Positions 52,130 through 62,745 are shown, numbered from the stretch's first letter. The stretch is DNA of 64,000 bases from Modestobacter marinus (GCF_019799945.1 NZ_JABGCH010000012.1:24219-88218), one strand, 5' to 3'. Translations and numbers: made by a program. Notes: generated by a model not told the origin, from the sequence alone.

Positions 52130-53719
52130 GTGCCGGCAGTGGTCACGACCGGCACGCGCCCGGCCGACGCACCGGTGTCCGAGCCGCGCCGGCGCGGAGC
52201 CCGGCGGCTGCCCTGGCGCACGCTGCTGGCCGCGGCCGGCGGGCTGGCGCTGTTCCTGTCCTTCCCCGGGTGGGACCTGTCGGGGCTGGCCGTGCTCGGC
52301 CCGGCCGCGCTGGCCGTGGCGGTCCGCGGGCAGCGGGTGCGCGGCGGCCTCTGGCTCGGCCTGGTGCTGGGCCTGGTGTTCATGGTGCCGCTGCTGTCCT
52401 GGACCGGCGTCTACGTCGGCCCATTCCCGTGGCTGGCGCTGGCGGTCGCCGAGGCGCTGTACTTCGCGCTGCTCGGCGGCGCCGCGGCGCTGACCTCCCG
52501 GCTGCCCCTGTGGCCGGTGTGTGGCGCGGCGCTGTGGGTGGCCGACGAGGCGCTGCGCGGACGCTGGCCGCTGGGTGGTTTCCCCTGGGGGCGGCTGGGG
52601 TTCAGCCAGGCCGACACCCCGTTCACCGCCCTCGCCGCCTACGGCGGCGTGCCGCTGGTCGGCTTCGCGGTCGCCCTCACCGGCACGCTGCTGGCCGCCG
52701 GTGTGCTGGCGCTGCGCCGCCGCGCCCGGCGGACGGCGGCGCTCGCGCTGGCCGGGTTGCTCCTCGTGCCCGCCGTAGGTCTCCTCGCCGCGCTGCCGCT
52801 GGCCGGGCCGTCGCTGACCGAGGGCGGGCCCACCCGCACGGTCGCGGTGATCCAGGGCAACGTCCCCCGGGCCGGGCTGGACTTCAACGCCCAGCGCCGG
52901 GCGGTGCTCGACAACCACGCCGCGGAGACCGAGCGGCTGGCCGCCCGGGTGGCCGCCGGTGAGGTGGCCGCGCCGGACCTGGTCATCTGGCCGGAGAACA
53001 GCTCGGACATCGACCCGTACACCAACCGCGACGCGGCCGCGGTGATCACCCGGGCGGCCCGCGCCGTCGACGCGCCGATCCTGGTCGGCGCGGTCGTCGA
53101 GGGACCGGGCCGGTTCATCTCCAACACCGGCATCGTCTGGGACCCGGTCACCGGCGCGGGTGACACGTACGTCAAGCGGCACCCGGTGCCGCTCGCGGAG
53201 TACGTGCCCGCCCGGTCGTTCTTCCGGTTCTTCAGCCCGCTGATCGACCGGATCCACGACTTCGCGCACGGCAGCGAGGTCGGCAACCTCGACGTCGGCG
53301 GCGCCCGGGTCGGCGACGTCATCTGCTTCGAGGTGGCCTACGACGGGCTGGTGGCCGACGTCGTCCAGGGCGGCGCCGGGATGATCGTGGTGCAGACCAA
53401 CAACGCCACGTTCGGCTACACCGACGAGACCGAGCAGCAACTGGCGATGGGCCGGCTGCGGGCCGTCGAGTTCGGCCGGACCGTCGTCGTCGCCGCGACC
53501 AGCGGGATCAGCGCCGTCATCGCGCCGGACGGGTCCCTGGCCCAGCGCTCGGGGCTGTTCACCGCCGCGACCTTCGTCGAGGAGATCGCCCAGCGCGACC
53601 AGCGGACGGTGGCCGAGCGGCTGGACTCCTGGCCGGAGTGGGTGCTCACCGCCGCCGGCGTCGGTGCGGTGCTCGCCGCCGCCGGACCGGCCCTGGTCCG
53701 GCGCCGTCGCGCCCGCTGA
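52130..53719 (+). CDS. lnt: Apolipoprotein N-acyltransferase
   Basis: 529 residues from GTG 52130, with GGAGGAC in front; an ATG at 52073 would add low-complexity residues. About six N-terminal membrane helices precede a nitrilase-fold domain with the catalytic triad: Glu in LVIWPENSSD, Lys in VKRHPVPLAEYVP, Cys in VICFEVAYDGLV. It adds the third acyl chain to lipoproteins. In mycobacteria the protein is fused to or beside the polyprenol-phosphate mannosyltransferase Ppm1; here no such gene is adjacent. fxsA and rbpA follow, as in the Rv2050-Rv2053c region. Confidence 0.93.
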   Translation: MPAVVTTGTRPADAPVSEPRRRGARRLPWRTLLAAAGGLALFLSFPGWDLSGLAVLGPAALAVAVRGQRVRGGLWLGLVLGLVFMVPLLSWTGVYVGPFPWLALAVAEALYFALLGGAAALTSRLPLWPVCGAALWVADEALRGRWPLGGFPWGRLGFSQADTPFTALAAYGGVPLVGFAVALTGTLLAAGVLALRRRARRTAALALAGLLLVPAVGLLAALPLAGPSLTEGGPTRTVAVIQGNVPRAGLDFNAQRRAVLDNHAAETERLAARVAAGEVAAPDLVIWPENSSDIDPYTNRDAAAVITRAARAVDAPILVGAVVEGPGRFISNTGIVWDPVTGAGDTYVKRHPVPLAEYVPARSFFRFFSPLIDRIHDFAHGSEVGNLDVGGARVGDVICFEVAYDGLVADVVQGGAGMIVVQTNNATFGYTDETEQQLAMGRLRAVEFGRTVVVAATSGISAVIAPDGSLAQRSGLFTAATFVEEIAQRDQRTVAERLDSWPEWVLTAAGVGAVLAAAGPALVRRRRAR

Positions 53720-53826
53720 GCCGCTCTGCGCTGTCAGCGAACGCACAGCCGCCCGGAGCAAGATGGGCGTCTCGAGCGTTGACCGGGGTGCTGGCGGGGC
53801 GAGGGCCCCGCGGAGGAGGAGAGCAC

Positions 53827-54378
53827 ATGGCCACGGGCCACACCGCGCTGGGCTCCACCGCGCTGGGCGCCACCGGGTACCCGCGGCGCCGCGCCGGGTC
53901 CCGCTGGCGGACGGCGATCGGCCTGGGCGCGCTGGCGGAGGTCGCCGTCTTCGTCCTGGTGGCCGGGCAGATCGGCGTGGCGTGGACGATCCTGCTGACC
54001 GTGGCCACCAGCGCGCTGGGTGGAGCGCTGCTGGCCCGCCAGGGCACCCGGGCGCTGGGGGAGCTGCGGGAGCGAGCCCAGGGGCGCCGGCCGGCCGGGC
54101 GGGCGCTCGGCGACGCCGGGCTGGCGGCCGCGGGCGCCCTGCTCATGGTGCTGCCGGGGTTCCTCGGCGACCTGCTCGGGCTGGTGTGCGTCCTGCCCGG
54201 TACCCGCCGGCTGCCCCGGGCGCTGATCGCCCGGGGGATCGCCCGCCGGGTGCCCGACCGCTGGCTCGGCCCGGTCCGGGTCCGCGCGACCCGCGCCGAG
54301 CCGGTCGACGGCACCCGGTACCCCGGCCCGGCCGCACCCGGCGGCCCCCGGGTGATCGAGGGCGAGATCGCCCCCTGA
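53827..54378 (+). CDS. fxsA: FxsA-family membrane protein
   Basis: 183 residues from ATG 53827, with GGAGGAGGAG in front. LAEVAVFVLVAGQIGVAWTILLTVATSALGGALLARQG and ALMVLPGFLGDLLGLVCVLPGTRRL are FxsA signature segments, with about three membrane helices. FxsA affects phage F exclusion in E. coli when overproduced; its normal job is unknown. The C-terminal 40 residues are a Pro/Gly-rich tail ending VIEGEIAP. A strong terminator follows 22 nt after the stop. Confidence 0.9.
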   Translation: MATGHTALGSTALGATGYPRRRAGSRWRTAIGLGALAEVAVFVLVAGQIGVAWTILLTVATSALGGALLARQGTRALGELRERAQGRRPAGRALGDAGLAAAGALLMVLPGFLGDLLGLVCVLPGTRRLPRALIARGIARRVPDRWLGPVRVRATRAEPVDGTRYPGPAAPGGPRVIEGEIAP

Positions 54379-54400
54379 CCGGCCGGCCCCGGACACGACG

Positions 54401-54430
54401 TGGCCCCGGTGGGAGAACCCACCGGGGCCA
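54401..54430 (+). terminator. fxsA terminator
   Basis: Perfect 13-bp stem: TGGCCCCGGTGGG (54401-54413), loop AGAA, CCCACCGGGGCCA (54418-54430). Confidence 0.7.
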
Positions 54431-54441
54431 GGCAGACGTGT

Positions 54442-54501
54442 CGGCCCCTCTGCAGGGTCCCGCGCCGGGCGTGCGAGGCGTGGGGGGCAGAGGGGTCCTT
54501 C
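54442..54501 (-). terminator. GAAGGACC-family hairpin after rbpA
   Basis: Minus-strand GAAGGACCCC begins at 54501, 12 nt past the rbpA stop, and a second GAAGGACCCC lies between. Arms CCCCTCTGC (54445-54453) and GCAGAGGGG (54487-54495) pair over 9 bp around the CTCGCACGC core. Confidence 0.65.
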
Positions 54502-54513
54502 AGGGGTCCTTCG

Positions 54514-54858
54514 TCAGCTGGCGCGGGTCCGCCGGCCGCGGAGCACCTCGAGCCGCTCGGCGAGGACCTCCTCGAGGTCGTCGACGGAGCGCCGCTCCAG
54601 GAGCATGTCCCAGTGGGTGCGCGGCGGCTTGACCTTCTTGGGAGCGGGCTCGGAGCCGCCGACGAGCTTGGCGGCGGAACCGTCGAACTTGCACTCCCAG
54701 GTGTCCGGGATCTCCGCGTCGTCGGCGAAGGGCACCGTCACGAGGTGTCCCTGAGGGCACCGGTACTCGGCGTACTGCCGCTCGATGGGCGCGGTGTTGC
54801 GCTCGGTCTCGTAGCTCACGCTGCCCAGTCGGCTTCCGCGCAGGGAACGCTCGCCCAT
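54514..54858 (-). CDS. rbpA: RNA polymerase-binding protein RbpA
   Basis: 114 residues. RbpA binds RNA polymerase and the principal sigma factor and helps open promoters. The N-terminal tail RGSRLGSVSYETERN, the core Cys-containing YRCPQGHLVTVPFADDAEIPDTWECKFDG, the basic linker KKVKPPRTHWDMLLERRS and the sigma-interacting helix SVDDLEEVLAERLEVLR are all present. The ATG start gives the usual length. Its promoter region has an exact sigma-R-type sequence, in line with rbpA being a sigma-R target in Streptomyces. Confidence 0.96.
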   Translation of the reverse strand: MGERSLRGSRLGSVSYETERNTAPIERQYAEYRCPQGHLVTVPFADDAEIPDTWECKFDGSAAKLVGGSEPAPKKVKPPRTHWDMLLERRSVDDLEEVLAERLEVLRGRRTRAS

Positions 54859-54950
54859 GGCACACCGTCCTCTCGTGCTGATGTCGGTTCGTTCTGGACT
54901 GCCCGGACAGCCGCATGCTCACGCATCCGGTGCGGGGTGTCGCAGGTGTC

Positions 54951-54976
54951 AACGACAGATGAAGGAAAGAGATTCC
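54951..54976 (-). promoter_or_regulatory. Sigma-R-type promoter of rbpA
   Basis: On the minus strand: GGAAT (54976-54972), exactly 18 nt, then GTT (54953-54951), matching the thiol-oxidative-stress sigma-R consensus GGAAT-N18-GTT. It predicts a leader of about 85 nt. The same region also contains TTGACA-like text, so a housekeeping promoter may overlap. Confidence 0.75.
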
Positions 54977-55041
54977 GTGTCGTCCGGCCGACCATCATCG
55001 CATGGAGTGAGATATAGGGCTGAAGCCACCCCCCGGGGGGA

Positions 55042-55776
55042 TCAGCGCAGCGCCAGCTGCCCCGGACCGGTCGGGGTGCGGCCGAGCTCGCCGCGGACGT
55101 AGTGCCGACGGCAGAGCACCTGGTAGCGCACCAGCGCGTCGTCGGCCGGCCCGGCGACGTCGTCGGGGGAGGACGCCGGCGCGGTGTCGGCGACCACCAC
55201 GGTGGCGCCCTCCCGGACCATGGCCCCGCCCACCACCCGGGCGTTGAGCAGGCCGGGCAGACCGCACCAGCACAGCACCTGGACCTGCACCCGCTGCACG
55301 TCGTCGGCGAGCTCGAACAGCCGCTGCGTCCCGGGGAACAGCCGGGCGCGGAAGTCGGTGGTCAGGCCGAAGGCGTACACGTCGACGTGCGACTCGTCGA
55401 CCAGCTCGGCCAGCTGCTCCACCTGCTCGCCGGTGAGGAACTGCGCCTCGTCGACGATCAGGTAGTCGACCCGGTGCCCGGCGGCCCAGTGGTCGCGTAC
55501 CAGCAGTCGGACGTCGGTGCCGGCGTCCACCTCCAGGGCGGACCGCCGCAGCCCCACCCGGGAGCTGATCTGCGGGCTCCCGGACCGGTCGCCCTGGGTC
55601 AGCAGCAGCCCGTGCCGGCCCTGCCGGCGCTGGTTGTGGTCGACCTGCAGGGCCAGCGTCGACTTCCCGCAGTCCATCGGGCCGTGGAAGAACACCAGGT
55701 GCGCCGGCGCCGGGTGGCGCCGTCGGTCCCCGGCGGCGGGCACGAACGGAATCCCGTCCGGGGATGAGGGGGTCAC
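55042..55776 (-). CDS. tdk: Thymidine kinase
   Basis: 244 residues from GTG 55776, which overlaps the upstream MFS stop as GTGA. Walker A is FFHGPMDCGKSTLALQ, VDYLIVDEAQFLTGEQVEQLAELV holds the metal and lasso region, VYAFGLTTDFRARLFPGTQRL is the base-binding block, and CWCGLPGLLNAR followed by LCRRHYVRG contributes zinc-type Cys and His residues. It phosphorylates thymidine in the salvage pathway. The gene is coupled to an MFS transporter, which may therefore carry nucleosides or simply share a transcript. Confidence 0.88.
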   Translation of the reverse strand: MTPSSPDGIPFVPAAGDRRRHPAPAHLVFFHGPMDCGKSTLALQVDHNQRRQGRHGLLLTQGDRSGSPQISSRVGLRRSALEVDAGTDVRLLVRDHWAAGHRVDYLIVDEAQFLTGEQVEQLAELVDESHVDVYAFGLTTDFRARLFPGTQRLFELADDVQRVQVQVLCWCGLPGLLNARVVGGAMVREGATVVVADTAPASSPDDVAGPADDALVRYQVLCRRHYVRGELGRTPTGPGQLALR

Positions 55777-57149
55777 AGACGCTCCGGGGGTGTGTTGCCG
55801 GCCTCGACGATCGCCTGCCGCATGTCCAGCTTGAGCAGCAGCCAGCCGCCGACGCCGAAGAACAGGACCAGGCTGACGATCGCGGAGCGGTAGGAGTCGG
55901 TGAGCTGGAAGGTCAGCGCGAACAGGAACGGGCCCAGCCAGCTGGTGCCGCGGTCGCTGATCTCGTAGAAGCCGAAGTACTCGGCCTCCTTGCCGGGCGG
56001 GATCAGCTGGCTGAACAGCGAGCGGGACAGCGCCTGCGTGCCGCCGAGCACGAAGCCGATGACCACCGCGAGCAGGTAGAACTGCACGGCCGCGCCGGCG
56101 GTGAGGAAGTAGGCGGCGACCAGCACGCCGGTCCAGACGACGAGCGCGCCGAGCACGGTGCGCCGCGCGCCGATCCGGGCCGCGATCCGGCCCATGCCCA
56201 CGGCGCCGAAGAAGGCGACGACCTGCACCAGCAGGATCGCCGAGACCAGCGTGGTCTGGGACAGCTCCAGCTCCTCGGCGCCGTACTGGGCCGAGACGCC
56301 GATGACCGTCTGGACGCCGTCGTTGTACAGCAGGTACGCGGCGAGGAACCACAGCGTCAGCCGGTACCGGCGCAGGTCGCGCAGCGTGCCGCCGAGCTGG
56401 CGGAAGCTCGCCCGCAGCGGCCCGCCGGAGGCCGGCACCAGGGCCGCCTCCCGCGGCCGCCGGTTGCGCAGCAGGGTGATGCTGACGACGGCGAAGCCGG
56501 CCCACCAGACGCCGGCCGAGGCCAGGCAGATCCGCACCGCTTCGCCCTCGGTCAGCCCCAGCGCCTCGTACCGGGTGAACAGCACCAGGCTGGCGGCCAG
56601 CAGCAGGGCGCCGCCGAGGTAGCCGAAGGCCCAGCCCCGGCTGGACACCGCGTCCCGCTCGTCGGGCCCGGCGAGGTCGGGCAGCCAGGAGTAGTAGATG
56701 ACCGTCGCCGCGCCGAAGCAGAGGTTGGCCACGACGTACAGGGCCGCGCCCAGCAGGTACCGCTGGTCGGCGACGAAGAACAGCGCCATGGTGCTCAGCG
56801 ACCCGAGCGTGGCGAAGCCGGCGAGCAGCTGCCGCTTGTGCCCGGTGCGGTCGGCGAGGGCGCCGGTGACCGGCAGGACGACGACCTGCAGCAGCACCGA
56901 CAGGGACAGCACGTAGCCGAACCAGCTGCCCGACGGCACGCTGATGCCCAGCGGGTGGATCCGGCCGTCGGCGTCCGCGGCCGCCTCGGCGATCGAGGTG
57001 AGGTACGGGGCTAGGAACACCGTCGTCACCGAGGTGTTGAAGGCCGACATCGCCCAGTCGTAGGAGTACCAGCCGCCCCGCTCCCGGCGCAGGGCGCGGT
57101 CGGCGGGGGAGGGGACCGGCGACTGCTGGGCCGGTGGCGCTGCGTTCAC
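55773..57149 (-). CDS. MFS transporter, UMF1/Atg22-like
   Basis: 458 residues from GTG 57149, with about twelve membrane helices. The opening ERGGWYSYDWAMSAFNTSVTTVFLAPYLT and the blocks LVLPVTGALADRTGHKR, YYSWLPDLA, SSRGWAFGYLGGALLL and GGTQALSRSLFSQLIPPGKEAEYFGFYEISDRGTSWLGP are those of the UMF1 branch related to yeast Atg22, an amino-acid effluxer of the vacuole. The substrate here is unknown. The start further upstream would add a Pro/Arg-rich stretch without family similarity. Its stop overlaps tdk. Confidence 0.88.
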   Translation of the reverse strand: MNAAPPAQQSPVPSPADRALRRERGGWYSYDWAMSAFNTSVTTVFLAPYLTSIAEAAADADGRIHPLGISVPSGSWFGYVLSLSVLLQVVVLPVTGALADRTGHKRQLLAGFATLGSLSTMALFFVADQRYLLGAALYVVANLCFGAATVIYYSWLPDLAGPDERDAVSSRGWAFGYLGGALLLAASLVLFTRYEALGLTEGEAVRICLASAGVWWAGFAVVSITLLRNRRPREAALVPASGGPLRASFRQLGGTLRDLRRYRLTLWFLAAYLLYNDGVQTVIGVSAQYGAEELELSQTTLVSAILLVQVVAFFGAVGMGRIAARIGARRTVLGALVVWTGVLVAAYFLTAGAAVQFYLLAVVIGFVLGGTQALSRSLFSQLIPPGKEAEYFGFYEISDRGTSWLGPFLFALTFQLTDSYRSAIVSLVLFFGVGGWLLLKLDMRQAIVEAGNTPPERL

Positions 57150-57201
57150 CGGCGCAGGGTGCCAGCCGGAGCGTGCCGGGTCCAGCACCGTCCGGAGCCG
57201 G

Positions 57202-58098
57202 TCACGGGATGTCCTCGGGGACGATGCCCCCGGGGAACGCGGCAACCGCCGTCGTCGGCCGGGTGGGGTCGCGGTAGGCGATCCGGTCCGCCGGCTCACC
57301 GGCCCGCAGCGGCACCAGCCCGCGGGTGAGGGCGGCGGCGATCCGGGTGCGGGCCCGGTTCACGTCCCCGACCCGCCCCAGTTGCAGGTCGTCCAGGTGC
57401 ACGGCCGGGCCGATGTGCACCCGCAGCGCCGGCTGCACCCACAGGGCCCGCAGCATGGTGCGGAGCTTGCCCCAGTCGTTGGCGTACTGGAGCACCTCAT
57501 GGGCGCCCCACTGGCTGACCGGGATGACCGGCACGCCGGCGCCCAGGGCGAGCCGGGCCAGCCCGGTGCGGCCCCGCTCCGGCCACCCGTCCGGCGCGAG
57601 CCCGACCCGGCCCTCCGGATAGGCGACGACGTGCCCGCCGTGGGCCAGCGCCACCTGGGTCACCCGCAGGGCGAGGACCGCGTCGTGGCTGCGCCGCTGC
57701 ACCCGGATCCCGCCGGACCGCTCGAGAAGCGGACCGACGACCGGGGCGGACATGATCCCGCCGGTGGCCATGAACCGCGGGGTCAGGCCGGCCCGGTGCA
57801 GCGCCGCGGCGACCGTGAACATGTCGTAGTCCCCGATGTGGTTGACCGCCAGGAGCAGCGGCCCGCGCCGCCACTCCTCGGGCACGCTGCCGGTCACCTC
57901 CATCCGACCGAACAGGCCCACGACCGGCGACCAGACGCGCAGCATGAGCCGCCAGAACCACCACGGCGGAGCCGCGGCGATGGCCAGTTCCCGGGCGAAC
58001 CACTCCGGGTCGTCCGGCGCCACCAGCGGCGCGAGGTCGTCGGGCAGCGGGGGAGCGGGTGGCCGCCAGGCGCGCAGCCGCCGACCGAGCCGGCTCAC
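57202..58098 (-). CDS. Lysophospholipid acyltransferase-family protein
   Basis: 298 residues from GTG 58098, overlapping the GDPD stop as GTGA; a GTG at 58110 is possible. AVNHIGDYDMFTVAAAL carries the HX4D catalytic motif, and VVAYPEGRVGLAPDGWPERGRTGLARLALGAGVPVIPVSQWG the PEGR block. RFMATGGIMSAPVVGPLLERSGGIRVQR lies between. It probably acylates a glycerol phosphate lipid. Coupling to a glycerophosphodiester phosphodiesterase gene suggests a membrane-lipid turnover pair. Confidence 0.85.
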   Translation of the reverse strand: MSRLGRRLRAWRPPAPPLPDDLAPLVAPDDPEWFARELAIAAAPPWWFWRLMLRVWSPVVGLFGRMEVTGSVPEEWRRGPLLLAVNHIGDYDMFTVAAALHRAGLTPRFMATGGIMSAPVVGPLLERSGGIRVQRRSHDAVLALRVTQVALAHGGHVVAYPEGRVGLAPDGWPERGRTGLARLALGAGVPVIPVSQWGAHEVLQYANDWGKLRTMLRALWVQPALRVHIGPAVHLDDLQLGRVGDVNRARTRIAAALTRGLVPLRAGEPADRIAYRDPTRPTTAVAAFPGGIVPEDIP

Positions 58099-58871
58099 AC
58101 CCCGGTCCACTCACCGCGGGCGACCAGCACGTCCCGGAGCATGGCGGGCCGGTCGGTCATGACGCCGTCGACGCCGAGGTCGAGCATCTCGGCGGCCTCC
58201 TGCTCGCTGTCCACGGTCCACACGTGCACCTGCAGCCCGCGGGCGTGCGCGGCGGCCAGGAACCGCTCGTCGACCAGCGGCCGGCCGCCCAGGGCCAGCG
58301 GCACCTGCGCGCACCCGGCCTGGATCTGCACCAGCCCGGCGGCGCGGGGGGAGTAGCTGGACAGCCGCAGCGCGGCGACCCCGCGGGGCCCCAGCGACGT
58401 GCAGACGTCCGGCCCGAACAGCCGGCGGGCCGCCGCGACCCGGGCGTCGGAGAACGAGGCGAGACAGATGCGGTCCTCGACGCCCATCCGGCGCACCGTG
58501 CGCACCAGGGGCGCCAGCACGCCGGCGGCCTTGATGTCGAGGTTGAACCGCACGTCCGGCCACGCTGAAAGCAGGTCCTCCAGCCGCAGGATCGGCTCGC
58601 GCCCACCGATCTGCGCCGCGCCGACCTCCCGCCACGGCAGGGACTCCACCCGGCCGTCCCGGTCGGTGACGCGGTCGAGCGTCGGGTCGTGGAAGACCAC
58701 CAGGACGCCGTCGGCGGTCACCCGGACGTCGGTCTCCAGGTACCGGTACCCCAGCTTCACGCACGCCTCGAACGCGGGCATGGTGTTCTCGAGGTGCTCG
58801 ATGGCGCCGCCACGGTGGGGCATCGCCAGCGGGGTCGGCCCGTCGAGGAAGGCAAAGCGCGATCCCGGCAC
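58095..58871 (-). CDS. Glycerophosphodiester phosphodiesterase
   Basis: 258 residues. The catalytic start MPHRGGAIEHLENTMPAFEACVKLGYRYLETDVRVTADGVLVVFHDPTLDRVT has the H-R-G, E-N-T, E-x-D and H-D-x-x-x-D elements of the family; LDIKAAGVLAPLV and VWTVDSEQEAAEMLDLGVDGVMTDRP are later blocks. No signal peptide is visible, so it acts in the cytosol, releasing glycerol-3-phosphate from diesters. TAGCGT (58878-58883) lies 6 nt before the GTG at 58871. Confidence 0.92.
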   Translation of the reverse strand: MPGSRFAFLDGPTPLAMPHRGGAIEHLENTMPAFEACVKLGYRYLETDVRVTADGVLVVFHDPTLDRVTDRDGRVESLPWREVGAAQIGGREPILRLEDLLSAWPDVRFNLDIKAAGVLAPLVRTVRRMGVEDRICLASFSDARVAAARRLFGPDVCTSLGPRGVAALRLSSYSPRAAGLVQIQAGCAQVPLALGGRPLVDERFLAAAHARGLQVHVWTVDSEQEAAEMLDLGVDGVMTDRPAMLRDVLVARGEWTGV

Positions 58872-58877
58872 GGGTCC

Positions 58878-58883
58878 ACGCTA
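58878..58883 (-). promoter_or_regulatory. -10 box TAGCGT, GDPD operon
   Basis: Six nt before the GTG at 58871 on the minus strand. Confidence 0.55.
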
Positions 58884-58973
58884 GTGCCGCCCGCCGACGC
58901 GCCGCCGAAGGGTCCGGGGACCGCGGACCCGGCGGCGTTGGCGTGTCCGCGGTCGGCGACCGCCCGCGCGTTC

Positions 58974-58979
58974 TACCGT
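58974..58979 (+). promoter_or_regulatory. -10 box TACCGT, Cys-rich protein gene
   Basis: Six nt before GTG 58986. The divergent -10 boxes are about 90 bp apart. Confidence 0.55.
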
Positions 58980-58985
58980 TCCCCC

Positions 58986-59378
58986 GTGGCGGTGGAGCAG
59001 GGGACCGGCGCCCGCCAGGCGCACAGCCGGCGGGACGGCGAGGAGCGACGCTGCGGCTGGTGCCGCAGCGTGCTGCCTGTGCAGGAGTCGGTGGGGCGGC
59101 CGCGCCTCTACTGCGGCCAGGCCTGCCGGCAGCGGGCCTACGAGCAGCGCTCGGCGACGGCGAAGGCCGGCCTGTCCGACGACGTGGTGCTGGTGACCCG
59201 CGCGGAGCTTGACGGCCTGCAGGACCGGCTCTACCAGCTGCGCTGCGCGATCGAGGACGTGCAGACGCTGCTCACCGAACGGCCGACCAAGGCCGAGCTC
59301 GAACGGTCGCTCGAGGACCTGATCCGCTCGACCGGCCGCCTGGACCGGCTCTGGCTCAACGGCCGCGCCGCCGGCTGA
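58986..59378 (+). CDS. Small zinc-finger-like protein
   Basis: 130 residues from GTG 58986. CGWCRS, then fifteen residues later YCGQACRQRAYEQR, gives a C-x2-C...C-x3-C set typical of a small treble-clef or zinc-ribbon fold common in actinobacterial proteins of unknown function. The rest is helical: LVTRAELDGLQDRLYQLRCAIEDVQTLL. It may be a DNA- or RNA-associated regulator; nothing more can be said. The leaderless -10 box fixes the start. Confidence 0.7.
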   Translation: MAVEQGTGARQAHSRRDGEERRCGWCRSVLPVQESVGRPRLYCGQACRQRAYEQRSATAKAGLSDDVVLVTRAELDGLQDRLYQLRCAIEDVQTLLTERPTKAELERSLEDLIRSTGRLDRLWLNGRAAG

Positions 59379-59389
59379 GGCCGGTCGGC

Positions 59390-59641
59390 TCAGCGGTCGC
59401 CGTCGGAGTTCTCGTTCCGGTCCTCGTTCTCCCCGGACTCGTCGTCCTGCTCGTTGCTGTCCTGCTGGGGGATGGTCGGGCTCGAACCCTCGGTGTTGGT
59501 GGTGTCGTCGTCGGTCGTGCCGTCGTTGCGGCTGTCGCTGTTCTCGCCGCCACTGGGATCGCCGCAGGCGGTCAGCACGGCCGGGCCGCCGAAGAGGGCG
59601 AGCGCTGCGAGCAGGGCGGCCAGCGGACGTCGGATCTGCAT
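59390..59641 (-). CDS. Small acidic lipoprotein
   Basis: 83 residues. The signal peptide IRRPLAALLAALALFGGPAVLTAC ends in the lipobox LTAC, with Cys26 as the predicted lipidated residue. The mature part is almost wholly Asp/Glu/Asn/Ser, disordered. TAGGGT (59648-59653) lies 6 nt before the ATG. Function unknown; it could be a surface spacer or an ion-binding peptide. Confidence 0.75.
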   Translation of the reverse strand: MQIRRPLAALLAALALFGGPAVLTACGDPSGGENSDSRNDGTTDDDTTNTEGSSPTIPQQDSNEQDDESGENEDRNENSDGDR

Positions 59642-59647
59642 GCCCCG

Positions 59648-59653
59648 ACCCTA
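59648..59653 (-). promoter_or_regulatory. -10 box TAGGGT, lipoprotein gene
   Basis: Six nt before ATG 59641 on the minus strand. Confidence 0.5.
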
Positions 59654-59793
59654 AGGAGGTCACGGCCGGTCCGCCCCTCGAAGCCCGGCGCACCGCCACG
59701 CCGCGGTCCCGGGGCGGGCACGATGGGTCCACCGGACGGAGACGGTCCTGAGAAGATCACCGTCGGCGCTGCGCCCCGACGGATGGAGACACG

Positions 59794-62181
<2,388 letters not shown>

Positions 62182-62183
62182 CA

Positions 62184-62240
62184 TCCAGCCATCCCACCCT
62201 GATTCCGTCAGAGTGACGGAATCAGGGTGGGATGGCTGGA
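62184..62240. repeat. Perfect 27-bp inverted repeat
   Basis: Arms 62184-62210 and 62214-62240 pair without mismatch around the loop GAG; the arm contains CAGCCATCCCACCCTGATTC. It starts 2 nt after the UvrA-like stop. No T-run, so it may be a terminator or a REP-type mobile palindrome. It sits at the border between ordinary chromosome and the different-looking right end. Confidence 0.9.
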
Positions 62241-62745
62241 CGGGGAGAGGGGACCCGGATCGCGGGAGCCGGTCGACGAGCCGTCGTGGACCTCCCAGAC
62301 GCGATCAACTCGAGGGGGGTCGCGTCGCCGTCGGAGCTGGGACATGGCCGGCGAGCAGCTGATGATCATGGAACCACCTGGGAGCTCGATGATCATCAGT
62401 CGGCCAACGACAACGGCGGTCTCAGTGGTCGACGCGCACCGGGGCGTCGACGATTAGACGCCGACGGCAGTCGCAGCAGGCCGACGACGCGGCGCCGGCG
62501 CCACGACGACAGTGAAGCGACGCCACCGACCGGAGACGTCGCAGGCAGGTCGACTGTCCAGTATCAATAGATTTGGCCTGCACGGCCCGCTTGCTGGCCA
62601 CATACGATGATACGGCTGGGCGACGGCTGTCTCATCGTTTCTGGTACGTCCGTAGGTCGGGACTACGTGCCCCGTACCACCACGGTGCTGCTGTGGGCCA
62701 TCTCGTCCGTGCGCAGCGTAGGAGAGGGAGAACCGCAAGGCGTAG
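62241..62745. other. Gene-free stretch of lower GC
   Basis: Apart from the TGATGATCAT palindrome I see no supportable gene. Short open frames here (for example 62454-62738 minus) have no family pattern, ribosome site or codon bias like the neighbours. It may be decayed sequence next to the toxin/immunity genes. Confidence 0.5.
62359..62399. repeat. Inverted repeat CTGATGATCAT / ATGATCATCAG
   Basis: Perfect 11-bp arms (62359-62369 and 62389-62399), 19-nt spacer, within a gene-free stretch. Each arm contains the self-complementary TGATCA, which adds to its repeat-like look. Confidence 0.75.

Noticed and set aside
62454-62738. Open frame in the low-GC stretch as a gene
   Set aside because: No ribosome site, no family pattern and codon use unlike the neighbours.
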